Shown here piece by piece: positions 27,102 to 36,749 of a stretch of DNA of 64,000 nt. Each line of letters opens with the position of its first letter. The stretch's first letter is position 1. Location: assembly GCF_900005615.1 (NCBI RefSeq), contig NZ_LN832562.1, positions 372,001 to 436,000 on the forward strand, in the 5' to 3' direction. The notes beneath the pieces are model-generated. The model was not told where the DNA came from. It saw only the letters and a list, made by a program, of their open reading frames with translations, and did no database searches. Made by a program: the position numbers and the translations under genes. The DNA comes from Paracoccus aminovorans. Lineage in GTDB: Bacteria > Pseudomonadota > Alphaproteobacteria > Rhodobacterales > Rhodobacteraceae.

Positions 27102-28118
27102 CTAGAAGCCGGTACCGGAATAGGCGGCGGGCCCGGTGGGCCGGTCATGGATGCTCCAGCGGATGCCCTCGGTCGTCAGGCGCAGGATGGCCGTCCCCAG
27201 GGTGTTTTCGTCGTCGGGATCGTCCGCTGCGTCGCGCCGGATCGGCAGCCCGGCACCCCCCTCGTCGCGCAGGATCGCCAGGGGATCCAGCCCCTCGGCC
27301 AGCAGCGCATTGGCCCGGACCTGACGATCATGCGACGACTCGGTTACGATCTGGGCCGACAGGCCGCCGCGGTGATGCAGGGCGTGATTGGCATGGGCCG
27401 AAGGGGTCTTGACCTCGACCGCCGAAACCTCGCCTGCGCCGAACTCCACCGACAGGATGCGGCGGTCCGCGGTGCTGGACAGCGCGAAATGGAAGCCGCC
27501 GGAACCGGCGCCCGCTTCCAGCACCGCCAGCGCCTGATCGAGGCTGTGCGACCCGATCACCGCCCGGCCCAGCACCATGCGGGGAATATCGGGTTCCACG
27601 CCGGTCAGGCGGAGATTGTTCACCGTCTGCGCTAGCCCCGCCGCGTTGAAGGCGAAGGTGTGACCCGGGATCGAACCCGGATAGCAGAAGGCACGGAACG
27701 CTGGCGCGTCGAGGCCAGCCACCTCGGCGATGAAGCAGGCGCCGCGAAAGAACGGCAAGCCGTCCTCGTTATGGGCCAGCACCGGCGCCTCGCCCGGCAC
27801 CATGACCGTGGTGCAGCCGTCCGGCACCCGCGCCAGCAGGTCGCCCCGGCAGTTCCAGGCGAAGACCGCCTCGACCGGCATGTCCAGCCCCTCGGCCAGC
27901 CCCTCGATCTCGTCCCAGATCGCCGGAAAGCGCGCGCGGGTCGCCTCGGCCATGCGGGCCACCGCCGCCGCATGGGCGGGGCCGGTCATGGCGCGGAAAT
28001 ACTCCGAACCCGGCAGATGGCGGTGCACCGCCTCGCGTCCGGCCAGACCCAGCGCCCGGCCGATCTCGCGCGGGGGGCCGCCCATCCGGTGCCAGCCCAG
28101 TTCATGCGGTTCAGACAT
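27102..28118 (-). CDS. C45-family acyltransferase/peptidase
   Basis: A 338-residue protein of the C45 group (acyl-CoA:6-aminopenicillanic acid acyltransferase-like, Ntn-hydrolase fold). The likely nucleophile is Cys102 in DGCTTV, exposed by autocatalytic cleavage in characterised members; HNEDG and NAAGLAQTVNNL follow as in the family. Related enzymes hydrolyse or transfer acyl groups on peptides and N-acyl amino acids. It overlaps the 3' end of the ABC ATPase gene by 8 bases and is thus probably the last gene of a four-gene uptake operon, hinting that the imported solute is an amidated or acylated amino acid. Confidence 0.82.
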   Translation of the reverse strand: MSEPHELGWHRMGGPPREIGRALGLAGREAVHRHLPGSEYFRAMTGPAHAAAVARMAEATRARFPAIWDEIEGLAEGLDMPVEAVFAWNCRGDLLARVPDGCTTVMVPGEAPVLAHNEDGLPFFRGACFIAEVAGLDAPAFRAFCYPGSIPGHTFAFNAAGLAQTVNNLRLTGVEPDIPRMVLGRAVIGSHSLDQALAVLEAGAGSGGFHFALSSTADRRILSVEFGAGEVSAVEVKTPSAHANHALHHRGGLSAQIVTESSHDRQVRANALLAEGLDPLAILRDEGGAGLPIRRDAADDPDDENTLGTAILRLTTEGIRWSIHDRPTGPAAYSGTGF

Positions 28119-28836
28119 GTTGCAGAAAGTCCTTCAGCCGGTCCGAGGGCGGATTGTCGATCATCTGCCGCGGCTCGCCGTCGACGGAAATCTTGCCGTG
28201 TTCCATGAAGATCAGCCGCGTGCCGACCTGCTTGGCGAAACCCATCTCATGGGTGACGACCACCATGGTCATGCCTTCCAGGGCAAGCTGGCGCATGACG
28301 TTCAGCACCTCCTGCTTCAACTCGGGGTCCAGGGCCGAGGTCGGCTCGTCGAAGAGCATGACCTTGGGCCTGACGGCCAGCGCGCGGGCGATGGCGACGC
28401 GCTGCTGCTGGCCGCCCGAAAGCTCGGAGGGGACATGCCCTGCGCGCTCCTTGAGGCCTACCTTGTCCAACAGGTCCAGCGCCTGCGCCTCGGCCTCGGC
28501 CCGGCCCAGGCCGCGCACCTTGCGCGGACCGAAGGCGACATTCTGCAGGGCCGTCATCTGCGGGAACAGGTTGAACTGCTGGAACACCATTCCGGCCTCT
28601 TGCCGGATCTGGCGCAGGTTGGCGTTGCCCGACTTGACCGAGATGCCGTCGACGACCAGATCGCCGCCAGTGATCTGTTCCAGCCCGTTGATGCAACGCA
28701 GCAGCGTGGACTTGCCAGACCCCGATGGGCCGATCAGCACCACCACCTCGCCGCTGTCGATGTTCAGATCGACCTTGTCCAGCACGGTCACCTCGCCGAA
28801 GGCCTTCGAGGTCTTGCGGAATTCGATGATGCTCAC
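28111..28836 (-). CDS. Polar amino acid ABC importer ATPase (GlnQ-like)
   Basis: A 241-residue ABC ATPase with Walker [10 protein letters not shown], signature [15 protein letters not shown], Walker [14 protein letters not shown] and H-loop VVTHEMGFA. It belongs to the GlnQ/HisP group. It is coupled to the permease gene (4-base overlap at 28833-28836) and to the C45 gene. The gene-order binding protein, permease, ATPase, acyltransferase runs on the minus strand. Confidence 0.9.
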   Translation of the reverse strand: MSIIEFRKTSKAFGEVTVLDKVDLNIDSGEVVVLIGPSGSGKSTLLRCINGLEQITGGDLVVDGISVKSGNANLRQIRQEAGMVFQQFNLFPQMTALQNVAFGPRKVRGLGRAEAEAQALDLLDKVGLKERAGHVPSELSGGQQQRVAIARALAVRPKVMLFDEPTSALDPELKQEVLNVMRQLALEGMTMVVVTHEMGFAKQVGTRLIFMEHGKISVDGEPRQMIDNPPSDRLKDFLQHV

Positions 28837-29489
28837 AGGATCCTCATGCGCTTTTCGATGATGCGAAGGACCAGCGACAGCACGCCGGTCATGATGAGGT
28901 AGAAGACGCCGACGGCGGTCCAGATCTCGACCGCGCGAAAGTTCGAGGCCATGATCTCCTGCCCGGTCCGGGTCAGTTCGGCGACACCGATCACGATGAA
29001 GAGCGAGGTGTCCTTGAGCGAGACGATATACTGGTTGCCCAGCGGCGGGATCAGCCGGCGAAAGGCCAGCGGCCCGACGATATGGACCAGCACCTTCCAG
29101 CGCGGCAGGCCCATGGCCAGCCCGGCCTCGCTGAGGCCCTTCGGGATCGAGAGCAGCGCGCCGCGCACGATCTCGGCGATATAGGCGCCGGCGTTGACGC
29201 CGATGGACAGGATCGCCGCGGCCATCGGGTTGATGCGGATGCCGGTCAGGATCGGCAGCGCGAAGTAAAGGAACATCACCTGCACGACGATGGGCGTGCC
29301 CCGGATCAGCTCGACATAGATCAGCGCCAGCGCGTTCACGAAGCGGTTGCCATAGGCGCGCATCAGCCCGACCAGGAAACCCAGGGTGGTGCCGATGACC
29401 AGGCCCCAGAAAGCGATCATCAGCGTCACTTTCGCGCCCGCGACCAGCTGCGGCAGGAATGAGGGGATTACGGACCAGTCGATTTCCAC
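28833..29489 (-). CDS. Polar amino acid ABC importer permease (GlnP-like)
   Basis: A 218-residue permease with about five membrane segments, the block [20 protein letters not shown] and the EAA loop [20 protein letters not shown]. As the operon has only one permease gene, it probably acts as a homodimer, as GlnP does. It starts 70 bases after the binding-protein gene, with a strong stem-loop in between. Confidence 0.9.
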   Translation of the reverse strand: MEIDWSVIPSFLPQLVAGAKVTLMIAFWGLVIGTTLGFLVGLMRAYGNRFVNALALIYVELIRGTPIVVQVMFLYFALPILTGIRINPMAAAILSIGVNAGAYIAEIVRGALLSIPKGLSEAGLAMGLPRWKVLVHIVGPLAFRRLIPPLGNQYIVSLKDTSLFIVIGVAELTRTGQEIMASNFRAVEIWTAVGVFYLIMTGVLSLVLRIIEKRMRIL

Positions 29490-29517
29490 CGAGGCCTCCG
29501 GTTCTGCGGGACGAGGG

Positions 29518-29542
29518 GGGATGCGGACCGCGCCCGCATCCC
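29518..29542 (-). promoter_or_regulatory. Stem-loop between binding-protein and permease genes
   Basis: A perfect 9-bp stem, GGGATGCGG (29518-29526) with CCGCATCCC (29534-29542) and a 7-base loop, without a T-run. It probably stabilises the upstream binding-protein mRNA, as seen in many ABC importer operons. Confidence 0.65.
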
Positions 29543-29559
29543 GACGGATCGGGCGCCGG

Positions 29560-30300
29560 TCACTTCACCGGCTTGGTGCCGAACCATTTTTCATAGATGG
29601 CGTCGTAGCGCCCGTCTTCCTTCATCTTGGCAAGGATCTCGTTGACCTTCGGCACCAGTTCGCTGCCCTTGGGGAAGGCGATGCCGTATTGCTGGGCCAT
29701 GACCTGGTCGCCCGCCGAGCGGACCTGGCCGTTGCCGGCGGTCTTGATGTAGTAAAGCACATTCGGCGTATCGTGGAACGCGCCGTCGACATTGCCCGCC
29801 CGCAGTTCCAGATAGGCGTTGTCGATATTGGGGAACTTGCGCAGCGTGGTGTCCTTGAGGTTCTGCTCGGCCCAGCCGGCGGCGGCGGTGCCGGTCTTGA
29901 CCGCGATGGTCTTGCCGGCCAATTCGTCGAGACCCTTGATCGGGCTGTCGGTCGCCACCATCAGCAGGTTGCCGCTGTCGTAATAGCCGTCCGAGAAGTC
30001 GATGGCCTGCTTGCGCTCGTCCGTGATGGTGATGCCCGCCAGCGCAACATCGACCTGCCCGGTCTGCAGCGCCGGGATGATCCCCGCGAAATCCATCGGC
30101 CGCAGTTCGTAGCCGGTCCCCAGGTCCTTGGCGATGGCGTCCCACATGTCGATGTCGAAGCCGACGTATTTGTCGCCCTCCTTGAACTCGAACGGGACGA
30201 AGGCGGTGTCGGTCGCCACCACCAGATCGGCGGCATGGACGGCGGTGGTCATGCCGAGGGCCAGAGCGACGGTGCTGGCGAATTTTATGAGTTTTTTCAT
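29560..30300 (-). CDS. Polar amino acid binding protein (GlnH-like)
   Basis: A 246-residue family 3 solute-binding protein with a signal peptide ([20 protein letters not shown], cleavage after VHA). The mature part is strikingly close to E. coli GlnH as remembered: [39 protein letters not shown] and [14 protein letters not shown] are nearly the same blocks. Such closeness to a gammaproteobacterial protein suggests either strong constraint or transfer. Glutamine is the default ligand by homology. The frame is open far upstream; ATG 30300 with the signal peptide is clearly the start. Confidence 0.9.
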   Translation of the reverse strand: MKKLIKFASTVALALGMTTAVHAADLVVATDTAFVPFEFKEGDKYVGFDIDMWDAIAKDLGTGYELRPMDFAGIIPALQTGQVDVALAGITITDERKQAIDFSDGYYDSGNLLMVATDSPIKGLDELAGKTIAVKTGTAAAGWAEQNLKDTTLRKFPNIDNAYLELRAGNVDGAFHDTPNVLYYIKTAGNGQVRSAGDQVMAQQYGIAFPKGSELVPKVNEILAKMKEDGRYDAIYEKWFGTKPVK

Positions 30301-31033
30301 GTTGTTTCCCTGTCGGACAAGAGCCAGATCGGCATAAGGGGCGATCATGCAAAAATGCTTGCACAGCTTTTTTCGGATTGCAATGAACTTGCCGACGCCG
30401 ACACTCGGGCCGTCGGCACGGCCCCGGGGCGGAACGCCCGTGTTCATGTCGGGACAGGGCGCAGCAAGGCTGAATCGCTCGGAGGGTCGGACCTCGCCTC
30501 GGCTCCAGAGGGCGCGTTTCAGCAGGCGCCGGCTGCGGTCATCCGCCGATCCTTGCGCTTGGCCGGGCCGGCCTTCGGCAGCATGGGCGGCACGCGCACG
30601 TCCCAGCGCCCGTTCCCCGGCCCGGAGGGCTTGCGCCGTCGCCACCCCGGCTTCCCATCGCGCCCGCGCCGCCGTTCTGGCCAGCCAGGACCGTTCGGCA
30701 GCCGAATCGCGGTCTGGTCGGCAGGCACGGCGCGGATCGGTCCGCGGCCGGCAGGATTCGCAAGCATCGCCGGTATCCGGGACCTCGGCTTGCAAGCCGC
30801 GCCGGTCGGGGCCATAGTGCCGCAGGCCGGCTTTGCGACCTTCCCGGCACCCCATGGCAGGAGCCGCGCGGCGTGTTCAATCCTTCGGCCATCTTTCCCC
30901 TTCTGATCGGACTCAGGGCCAACAATGTCCTGGGGTTGTCCGGCTCCTGACGATCCGGCAACCCCAAGCATACCGCTGATCCGCTTCTCTGCCGCGCCCG
31001 CCGTGGTGCGGCCTGACGTCTACGGGAAATGAC
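30301..31033. other. Region without a recognisable gene
   Basis: About 730 bases. The first 100, AT-richer, should hold the promoter of the GlnH-type operon on the minus strand. Beyond that, several long overlapping frames exist on both strands because of high GC, but none has recognisable motifs or a good start. Confidence 0.4.
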
Positions 31034-31705
31034 ATGACATCGTGGGAAACCCTGGCTCGCGCGCGCACCGCGTCGGGCGATGAAATCGTGCTGCGGCAAC
31101 GCGGCGAAATCTATGAGATCCGCTATAACGGCATCGCGCTGATGTCCAATCTCAACCACCAGTCGGAAATCCAGCTGGCCTTGCGGTCGATGCGACGGCT
31201 GGACTTCCGTGCCCGGCGCGTGCTGATCGGCGGGCTCGGGCTTGGATACAGCCTGCGCGCGCTGCTGGACCTTGCCGCGCCCGACACCGAGGTCACCGTC
31301 TGCGAGATCATCCCCGAGGTGGTCGCCTGGAACCGCGGCCCGCTTGCCCATCTGGCCGGAAGCCCGCTGGACGATCCGCGCAGCCGGCTGGTGATCGGCG
31401 ATGTGCAAGAGCATCTGGCCCTGTCCAGGGGATGCTACGACCTCATCCTGCTGGACACGGACAACGGGCCCGATCTGGTGGTCCGCCCGGAAAACGAGGA
31501 CCTGTATCGGGATGGCGGCATCGCCGAGGTGGCGGATGCGCTGGCCTTGGGCGGGTTGGCGGCGTTCTGGTCGGCGACCGCGTCCAGCCGGTTCGAAAGC
31601 ACGCTCGCAAGACAGGCGTGGAACTGGACCAGAGAGGACATCCCGCTTGTTCCCGGCCGCGTCGATGCCATGCATCACATCTACAGCTGCGCCTTGCCGT
31701 CCTAA
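31034..31705 (+). CDS. Spermidine synthase-like SAM/dcSAM-binding protein
   Basis: A 223-residue protein of the spermidine synthase-like methyltransferase fold. The glycine-rich nucleotide-binding motif is VLIGGLGLGYSLRALLDL (about residues 63-80), followed by VCEIIPEVVAWN (acidic residue at the end of the second strand) and DLILLDTDNGPD. It lacks the N-terminal beta domain of true spermidine synthases and is short, so a methyltransferase or aminopropyltransferase activity cannot be decided. It stands alone between non-coding stretches. Confidence 0.7.
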   Translation: MTSWETLARARTASGDEIVLRQRGEIYEIRYNGIALMSNLNHQSEIQLALRSMRRLDFRARRVLIGGLGLGYSLRALLDLAAPDTEVTVCEIIPEVVAWNRGPLAHLAGSPLDDPRSRLVIGDVQEHLALSRGCYDLILLDTDNGPDLVVRPENEDLYRDGGIAEVADALALGGLAAFWSATASSRFESTLARQAWNWTREDIPLVPGRVDAMHHIYSCALPS

Positions 31706-32052
31706 CCCCATCGTTCCCGCCCTGCCCTGCTCCGCCTGCCCCGCGCGTCGGGTCGCGGCGGGAACGGCCCAATTTGGGTCGTGGTTGGCGCGTGTCGCAG
31801 CGTCAAGCGGGCCAGAGGGAGCGCCCCGGCTCGCGCCGCAATATGGTGGCCGGATTGCGAACCATGCGGACCGGCGGGAACGATCAAGGCCCTCCCTGCC
31901 CGAACGGTCCTTTCGGCCCTTGCCGCAAACCCTGATCGGCGCAGGCCGCGAAGTTCCAAGGCCGGCCCTTCGCAACCCTCGGCACCGGCCGCCTGTCGAA
32001 GCTGGAATCGGCGTGTGGTTTTCCTCGCCGTTCGGTCGCGGATGTTCCCGGC
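31706..32052. other. Intergenic region, no gene recognised
   Basis: About 350 bases between the spermidine synthase-like gene and the 3' end of the broken TonB receptor. No motif-bearing frame or obvious hairpin terminator was seen. Confidence 0.35.
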
Positions 32053-33178
32053 TCAGAACCCCGCATTCAGCATCAGCGAAAGCCGTCTTGGCAGCGGACC
32101 GTTTTCCCCTGCCGAGACGTTGCCCAGGTTGAACAGGCCCAGGCTGACGGTGGCCCGGTCGCTCAGCCGGTAGTCCAGGCCCAGATCGAACAGGACATGG
32201 GCGGGGGTTTCGACACTGCGTCCCAGTGCCTCGGCCCGGCTGCGATAGCGCCCCCGCGTCCAAAGCGTCAGGGGCTCGCCGACGCGCCAGTCCAGCGCCA
32301 GGCCCAGCTCGTGGCGCGGCAGGTTGTGGAACGGCCTGCCGGCATCGCGGCCGCGGGTGATCAGCGAATCCGACCAGGTGTAGGTGATGGCAAGGTCGGC
32401 GTCGCCAAGCGGCCATCGAGCGTGATCTCGGCCCCGCGCAACCGGGCGGCGTAGGCGTTGACATATTGCGTCACCGCCTCGTAAACGCCGCCGTTCAATG
32501 CGCAGGCGGGCGCCTAGCCCAAGGGCGTGCGGCACAGGTCGCGCCGGGTGATGTGATCGCGGAAGCGGCTGTGGAACAGCGTGGCGGCAAGGCTCGGCCC
32601 GCTGTCGGTCTGCCAGGCCAGGCCCAGCTCGTAGTTCGTGCTGCGTTCGGGGCGCAGCGCACTGTTGCCGCGGTCGCGCGACATGCCGTCGCCGCCCGAA
32701 GGCTCCCACACATCGTCGTCGGCCTGTTTCAGCGCCGGCACGCGATAGCCGGCCCCGACGCCGCCGCGCAGCGTCAGGGCCGGGGTCGCATGCCAGACGG
32801 CATAGAGCCGGGGCGTCAGCGTCGCGCCATAGCGCTGGTCGCGGTCGCGGCGCAGCCCCAGCGTCAGGGTCAACTCGGGCGAAAGCGCGAACTGCCCCTC
32901 GGCGTAAAGCGCCTGGTGCCAACGGCTGGGCCGGGTGCTGGCGGAATCGGGCAGCCGGTCGGGGTCGTGGCGCGTGTCCTCGCGGCGATGCTCGAAGCCG
33001 AAGGTCAGAGCATGCGCGCCCAAGGGCAGTGCGGTGCGGGTGCCAAAGGTCAGCGCCTCGTGCCCACTGTCGTTGCCGATGCGGAAATCGGTGCGCTCGC
33101 GCAGCAGGAACGAGACCGTCTCGGCCAACGCAGGCGATGCGTCAGGCTGGCGCTGCGGTTACGCACCTCGCTGAAGTC
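32053..33178 (-). pseudogene. TonB-dependent receptor, C-terminal half, multiply frameshifted
   Basis: The minus strand encodes the C-terminal half of an outer-membrane siderophore receptor in at least three frames. From the 5' side come a short piece SASLTHRLRW; then a long piece with LTFGFEHRREDTRHDP, AGYRVPALKQADDD and STNYELGLAW; then CALNGGVYEAVTQYVNAYAA; and finally LAITYTWSDSLITRGRDAG to the terminal strand LSLMLNAGF. Frameshifts lie near 33125, 32515 and 32400. Each piece aligns with the plus-strand receptor that begins at 33180, so the two are paralogues. The signal peptide, plug and first half of the barrel are gone. The break coincides with the start of the opposite pseudogene. Confidence 0.85.
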
Positions 33179-33179
33179 C

Positions 33180-34982
33180 GGGCGGGGCGTGCCGCGCAGC
33201 GCGACGGTCGCGGATGTGCTGCGGGGCGTGCCCGGCGTCATCGTCAGCGCGCCGTTGGGGCGCTCGGGTTCGGAAACCATCTCGATCCGGGGTCTGGGCG
33301 AAAGCTATGTGCTGACGCTGGTGGACGGCCGGCCGATCGGCAACTCGCAAGAGGCGACCTATAACGGCTATGGTTCGGGGCTGGCGATGTCCTATCTGCC
33401 GCCGCCCTCGGCCATCGAGCGGATCGAGGTCATCCGCGGGCCGATGTCCTCGCTTTACGGCACCGCGGCCTCGGGCGGGGTGATCAACATCATCACCAAG
33501 CCGGTCGCGGATGCCTGGACCGGCTCGATGACGCTGGGCTACAGCAAATACAAACACAGCGACGCGGGCGACGCGAACGAGGGGCGGTTCTACATCAGCG
33601 GCCCGATCCTGCAGGACCGGCTGGGCCTGTCGCTGTTCGGCGCGCGCCACGACCGCCAGAAGGACGAGATGATCGTCTCGGGCCGCGGCGGCGACACGGT
33701 GCAGTCCCAGGACATCGAACGCAAGGCCCTGGGGGCGCGCCTGACCTGGGCCATCGACGAGATCCAGACCCTGAAGTTCGACACCGCCTACAGCAGCCAG
33801 CAGACCACCAGCACCCCCGTCGGGGGCGAACCGGGCGGCATCCGCGTCAAGCGGATGAACTACGGCCTGTCGCACGACATCACCTGGGGCAACGACTACC
33901 GCACCGACAGCTTCCTGACCCATGAGGACGTGGATTTCGAGAACGGCTCGAACGTATCGGGCTACAAGCTGCTGAACCTCAACAGCAAGACCAGCCTCAG
34001 CCTGGGCCGGCACGACCTGACCGTGGGCATCGACTATCGCGACGAGACCACGCGCCACAGCCCCGAGCGCGTCAGCGTGAACCCCAAGATGTCGCGCTGG
34101 AACTGGGCGCTGTTCGGCGAGGACAGCTTCCACCTGACCGACGACCTGACCCTGACCTTCGGCCTGCGCTATGACGACAACGAACGCTACGGCTCGCAGA
34201 TCACCCCGCGCGCCTATGCGGTGTGGCACGCCAATCCGGCGCTGACGCTCAAGGGCGGGGTCAGCGGCGGCTACAAGACGCCGACGCTGAAACAGGCCGA
34301 CAGCAATATCTTCGAGCCCTCGGGCGGCGACGGCCGCGCGCGCGACCAGGGCAACACGAACCTGAAGCCCGAGGAAAGCACCAACTACGAGATCGGCGCG
34401 ATCTGGGAGACGCAGAGCGGCGTGCAACTGGGGCTGACCGCCTATCACACCCGCTTCAAGAACAAGATCACCACCGAGACGATCTGCGCCCATGACACGC
34501 CCGAGCCGGGCTTGCCCACGGACTGCGGCATGAACGGCCCCGGCGATCCGATCAAGTGGATCAACCAATATGTGAACCGCGACGCGGCCGAGCTGAACGG
34601 CATCGAGGCCACCGTGGACTTCGCCTGGCGCGACGTGGACGTGTCCTTCAACTACACCTATGCCGACAGCAAGATCACCAAAGGCGAGGACAAGGGCGCG
34701 GCCTTCAACAACAGCCCGCTTCACGTCGCGAACCTGGCGCTGGACTGGCAGGCGACCGACACCCTGTCGCTGTGGACGAACGTGCAATACCGCAGGAGCA
34801 CCACCGACAGCGGCAACAACTTCATCCGCGAACACGCCATCGTCGACCTGGGGCTGGACTATGACTTCACCCCGAACGTGATGGGCAGCCTTGCCGTCTA
34901 CAACATCGACGACCAGACCTTCGGCAACACCGGCTACAACGACGGCCGCCGCTTCTACATGGGTCTGACCAGCACCTTCTGA
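33180..34982 (+). pseudogene. TonB-dependent siderophore receptor lacking its N-terminus
   Basis: About 600 codons encode a FepA/CirA-like receptor: plug sequences SATVADVLRGVPGVIVS, SIRGLGESYVLTLVDGRPIG and IERIEVIRGPMSSLYGTAAS, then a full 22-strand-type barrel ending GRRFYMGLTSTF. The signal peptide and TonB box are missing: upstream of about 33170 the frame stays open but reads through antisense of the opposite receptor. Without a signal peptide it cannot reach the outer membrane. The rest of the frame is undamaged, suggesting a recent event. It heads a module with YncE, DUF3649, PepSY and DUF3325 genes. Confidence 0.85.
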
Positions 34983-34995
34983 TCCTCCCCCTTGC

Positions 34996-35027
34996 GCCGG
35001 TCGCCACCATGGCGGCCGGCCGTTTTT
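34996..35027 (+). terminator. Rho-independent terminator after the receptor pseudogene
   Basis: GCCGGTCGCC (34996-35005) pairs with GGCGGCCGGC (35011-35020) with one G:T pair and an ACCAT loop, followed by CG and five T residues. It separates the receptor from the YncE-like gene, although the latter's ribosome-binding site follows closely (ACAGGAGCC). Confidence 0.75.
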
Positions 35028-35048
35028 CTCGAACGACAGGAGCCTTGA

Positions 35049-36403
35049 ATGGCCGTTCTTACCCGTGTTTCGCCCCGCCTCGCGCTGGCGGCGATGCTGT
35101 TTGCCTCGACCGCCGCGGCGGCCATGGCGGAAAACGCCTTCGACACGCCGGCGGCCTTTGCCGGCAAGGTCAGTTTCTCGGGCCCGCAACGCGGCGCCAT
35201 CCTGGCCGGCGGCCCGGTCGAGATCACCGGCGAGGGCTTCCAGCCCGGCCAAGCCGTGGTCCTGCGGCGCGGCGATGCGCTGCTTTCCGAAGGGCTGAAA
35301 GCCGACGACAAGGGCGCATTCGCGCTGGAACTGACCCTGCCCCAGGATGCCGCCGTCGGGCTGCATCCGGTGGTTGTTCAGACGGACAAGCCGGATTCCG
35401 CCACCGTGGCCGAGCTGAAGGTCTCGCCCGTGCTGCCGCTGTCGGGCGCCGAGGGCTTCGACGTGACCGAGGCGAAGCTGCCAGAGGGCGTCTATCAGGT
35501 CGCGCATAGCGCCAAGAACGGCACGCTTTTCGTCGCCGCCGCCTCGGGCCGGCCGCCCGAGGGTACGTCGAGCATCACCAAGCTCGACGCCGCGACGCTG
35601 AAGGTCCTGGCCGAGGTCTCGCCCGCCGCCGATTTCGGCGCCTTCGGCGTGGCCGTCGATGATGCGAACGGCCATGTCTGGGTCAGCAACACGCGCGGCA
35701 ACAGCGTCGCCGTCTATGCCCAGGACGACCTGTCGCGGGTCAAGCAGTTCGACGCGGGCAGCGTCGAAAAGCCCCGCGACCTGGTGATCGACGCCGCGCG
35801 CGGCCGGGTCTATGTCAGCACCCACCGCGCCCGGATCGAGGAATTCGACGCCAGGACGCTGGAAAAGCTGGAGGGCTTCGCCCTGGCATCGGATGTTCGC
35901 GGCGGCCGGTTCATGGCCATGAGCTGGCGCTGGATGAAAAGGCCGGCCAGCTATACACCGTCTCGCTGAGCACGCCTGAATTGGCGCGGATCGACCTTGC
36001 CTCGCGGCAGGCGACGGTGCTTGCGGTGCCGGGCGCGGTGACGGCGTCGGGGGTCGATGTCGATCCGGCGACCGGGCATGTCTTCGTCGCCTCGCAGGGC
36101 AGCGACGATGTGATCGGGCTGGATGCCGAGGGCAAGGTCCTGTTCGACACGCCGGTCGGCGCCGGCACGCTGAACGTCCGCTTCGATGCGACCAGCGGGC
36201 GGCTTTACGTCTCGAACCGGGTCTCGGACACGATCACGGTGCTCGATGCGGCCAGCGGCGAGGTGCTGGCCAATCTGGATGGCGGCTCGTTCCCGAACCA
36301 CCTGAGCCTGGCGCCCGACGGCACGGCTTTCGCGGTGAACAAGGCCCGCGGCAAGGATGACGCCAAGGGCAACATGCTGCGCCGCATCGCCCCCAAGGGC
36401 TGA
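35049..36403 (+). pseudogene. YncE-like beta-propeller protein, single frameshift
   Basis: The gene encodes a signal peptide (MAVLTRVSPRLALAAMLFAS...AMA), an Ig-like stretch, and then YncE-type propeller repeats such as VAHSAKNGTLFVAAASG, VAVDDANGHVWVSNTRGNSV and LVIDAARGRVYVSTHRARI. Around base 35922 one base appears to be missing (AGCTGGCGCTGGAT, where AGCCTGGCGCTGGAT would keep the frame). After it the sequence continues in the next frame as ALDEKAGQLYTVSLST and ARIDLASRQATVLAVPG to the natural end. A paralogue at 44250-45398 is intact. YncE-type proteins accompany TonB receptors in several bacteria; their exact role is unclear. A sequencing error is the alternative. Confidence 0.85.
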
Positions 36404-36463
36404 GCCCGACCGGGCGGGACCGCCGGTCCCGCCCGAACCGTTCACCCGTTCCCGGACCGAAGC

Positions 36464-36749
36464 CATGCCAGCCCTTGCCCGCAATCCCCGTCTTGCCACC
36501 GCCTCGCGCAGCCTTGCCGCCATCGGCGGCGGCTATCTGGCCGCCAATCTGTTCGTCCTGGCCTTTGCCCGGCTGGCGCCCCTGGCGCCGCGCGACGCGC
36601 TGGAGGCCGGGATGATGCTGGGCTTCGTGCTGTTCGCGCTGGCCGCGATCTGGGCCTTTGCCTGCCGCAGCGCCTGGCAGGCCTGGGCGGGCATCCTAGG
36701 CGTCGCGCTGCTCTGCGGGCTGGTCGTCCTGCCGAGGGGCGGCGCATGA
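36464..36749 (+). CDS. DUF3649 small membrane protein of iron-uptake modules
   Basis: A 94-residue protein with three hydrophobic segments (GGYLAANLFVLAFARL, GMMLGFVLFALAAIWAFA and AGILGVALLCGLVVL). It resembles DUF3649 proteins that precede PepSY-domain genes near siderophore receptors. The start ATG at 36464 fits the paralogue at 47289-47588 (region SRIVAALFGGYALAAL). It overlaps the PepSY gene by 4 bases. The function is not established. Confidence 0.75.

Noticed and set aside
30539..30971. 150-codon minus-strand ORF upstream of the GlnH-like gene
   Set aside because: Composition dominated by Gly/Pro/Arg, overlapping open frames on both strands and no recognisable domain.
32466..34982. 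A single 838-residue plus-strand protein including the receptor
   Set aside because: The first 235 or so codons are antisense of the opposite receptor fragment and have no signal peptide or plug similarity; only the part from about 33,180 is receptor.
33159..35825. An 888-codon minus-strand frame
   Set aside because: Antisense of the receptor and YncE-like genes, both of which have clear motifs on the plus strand.
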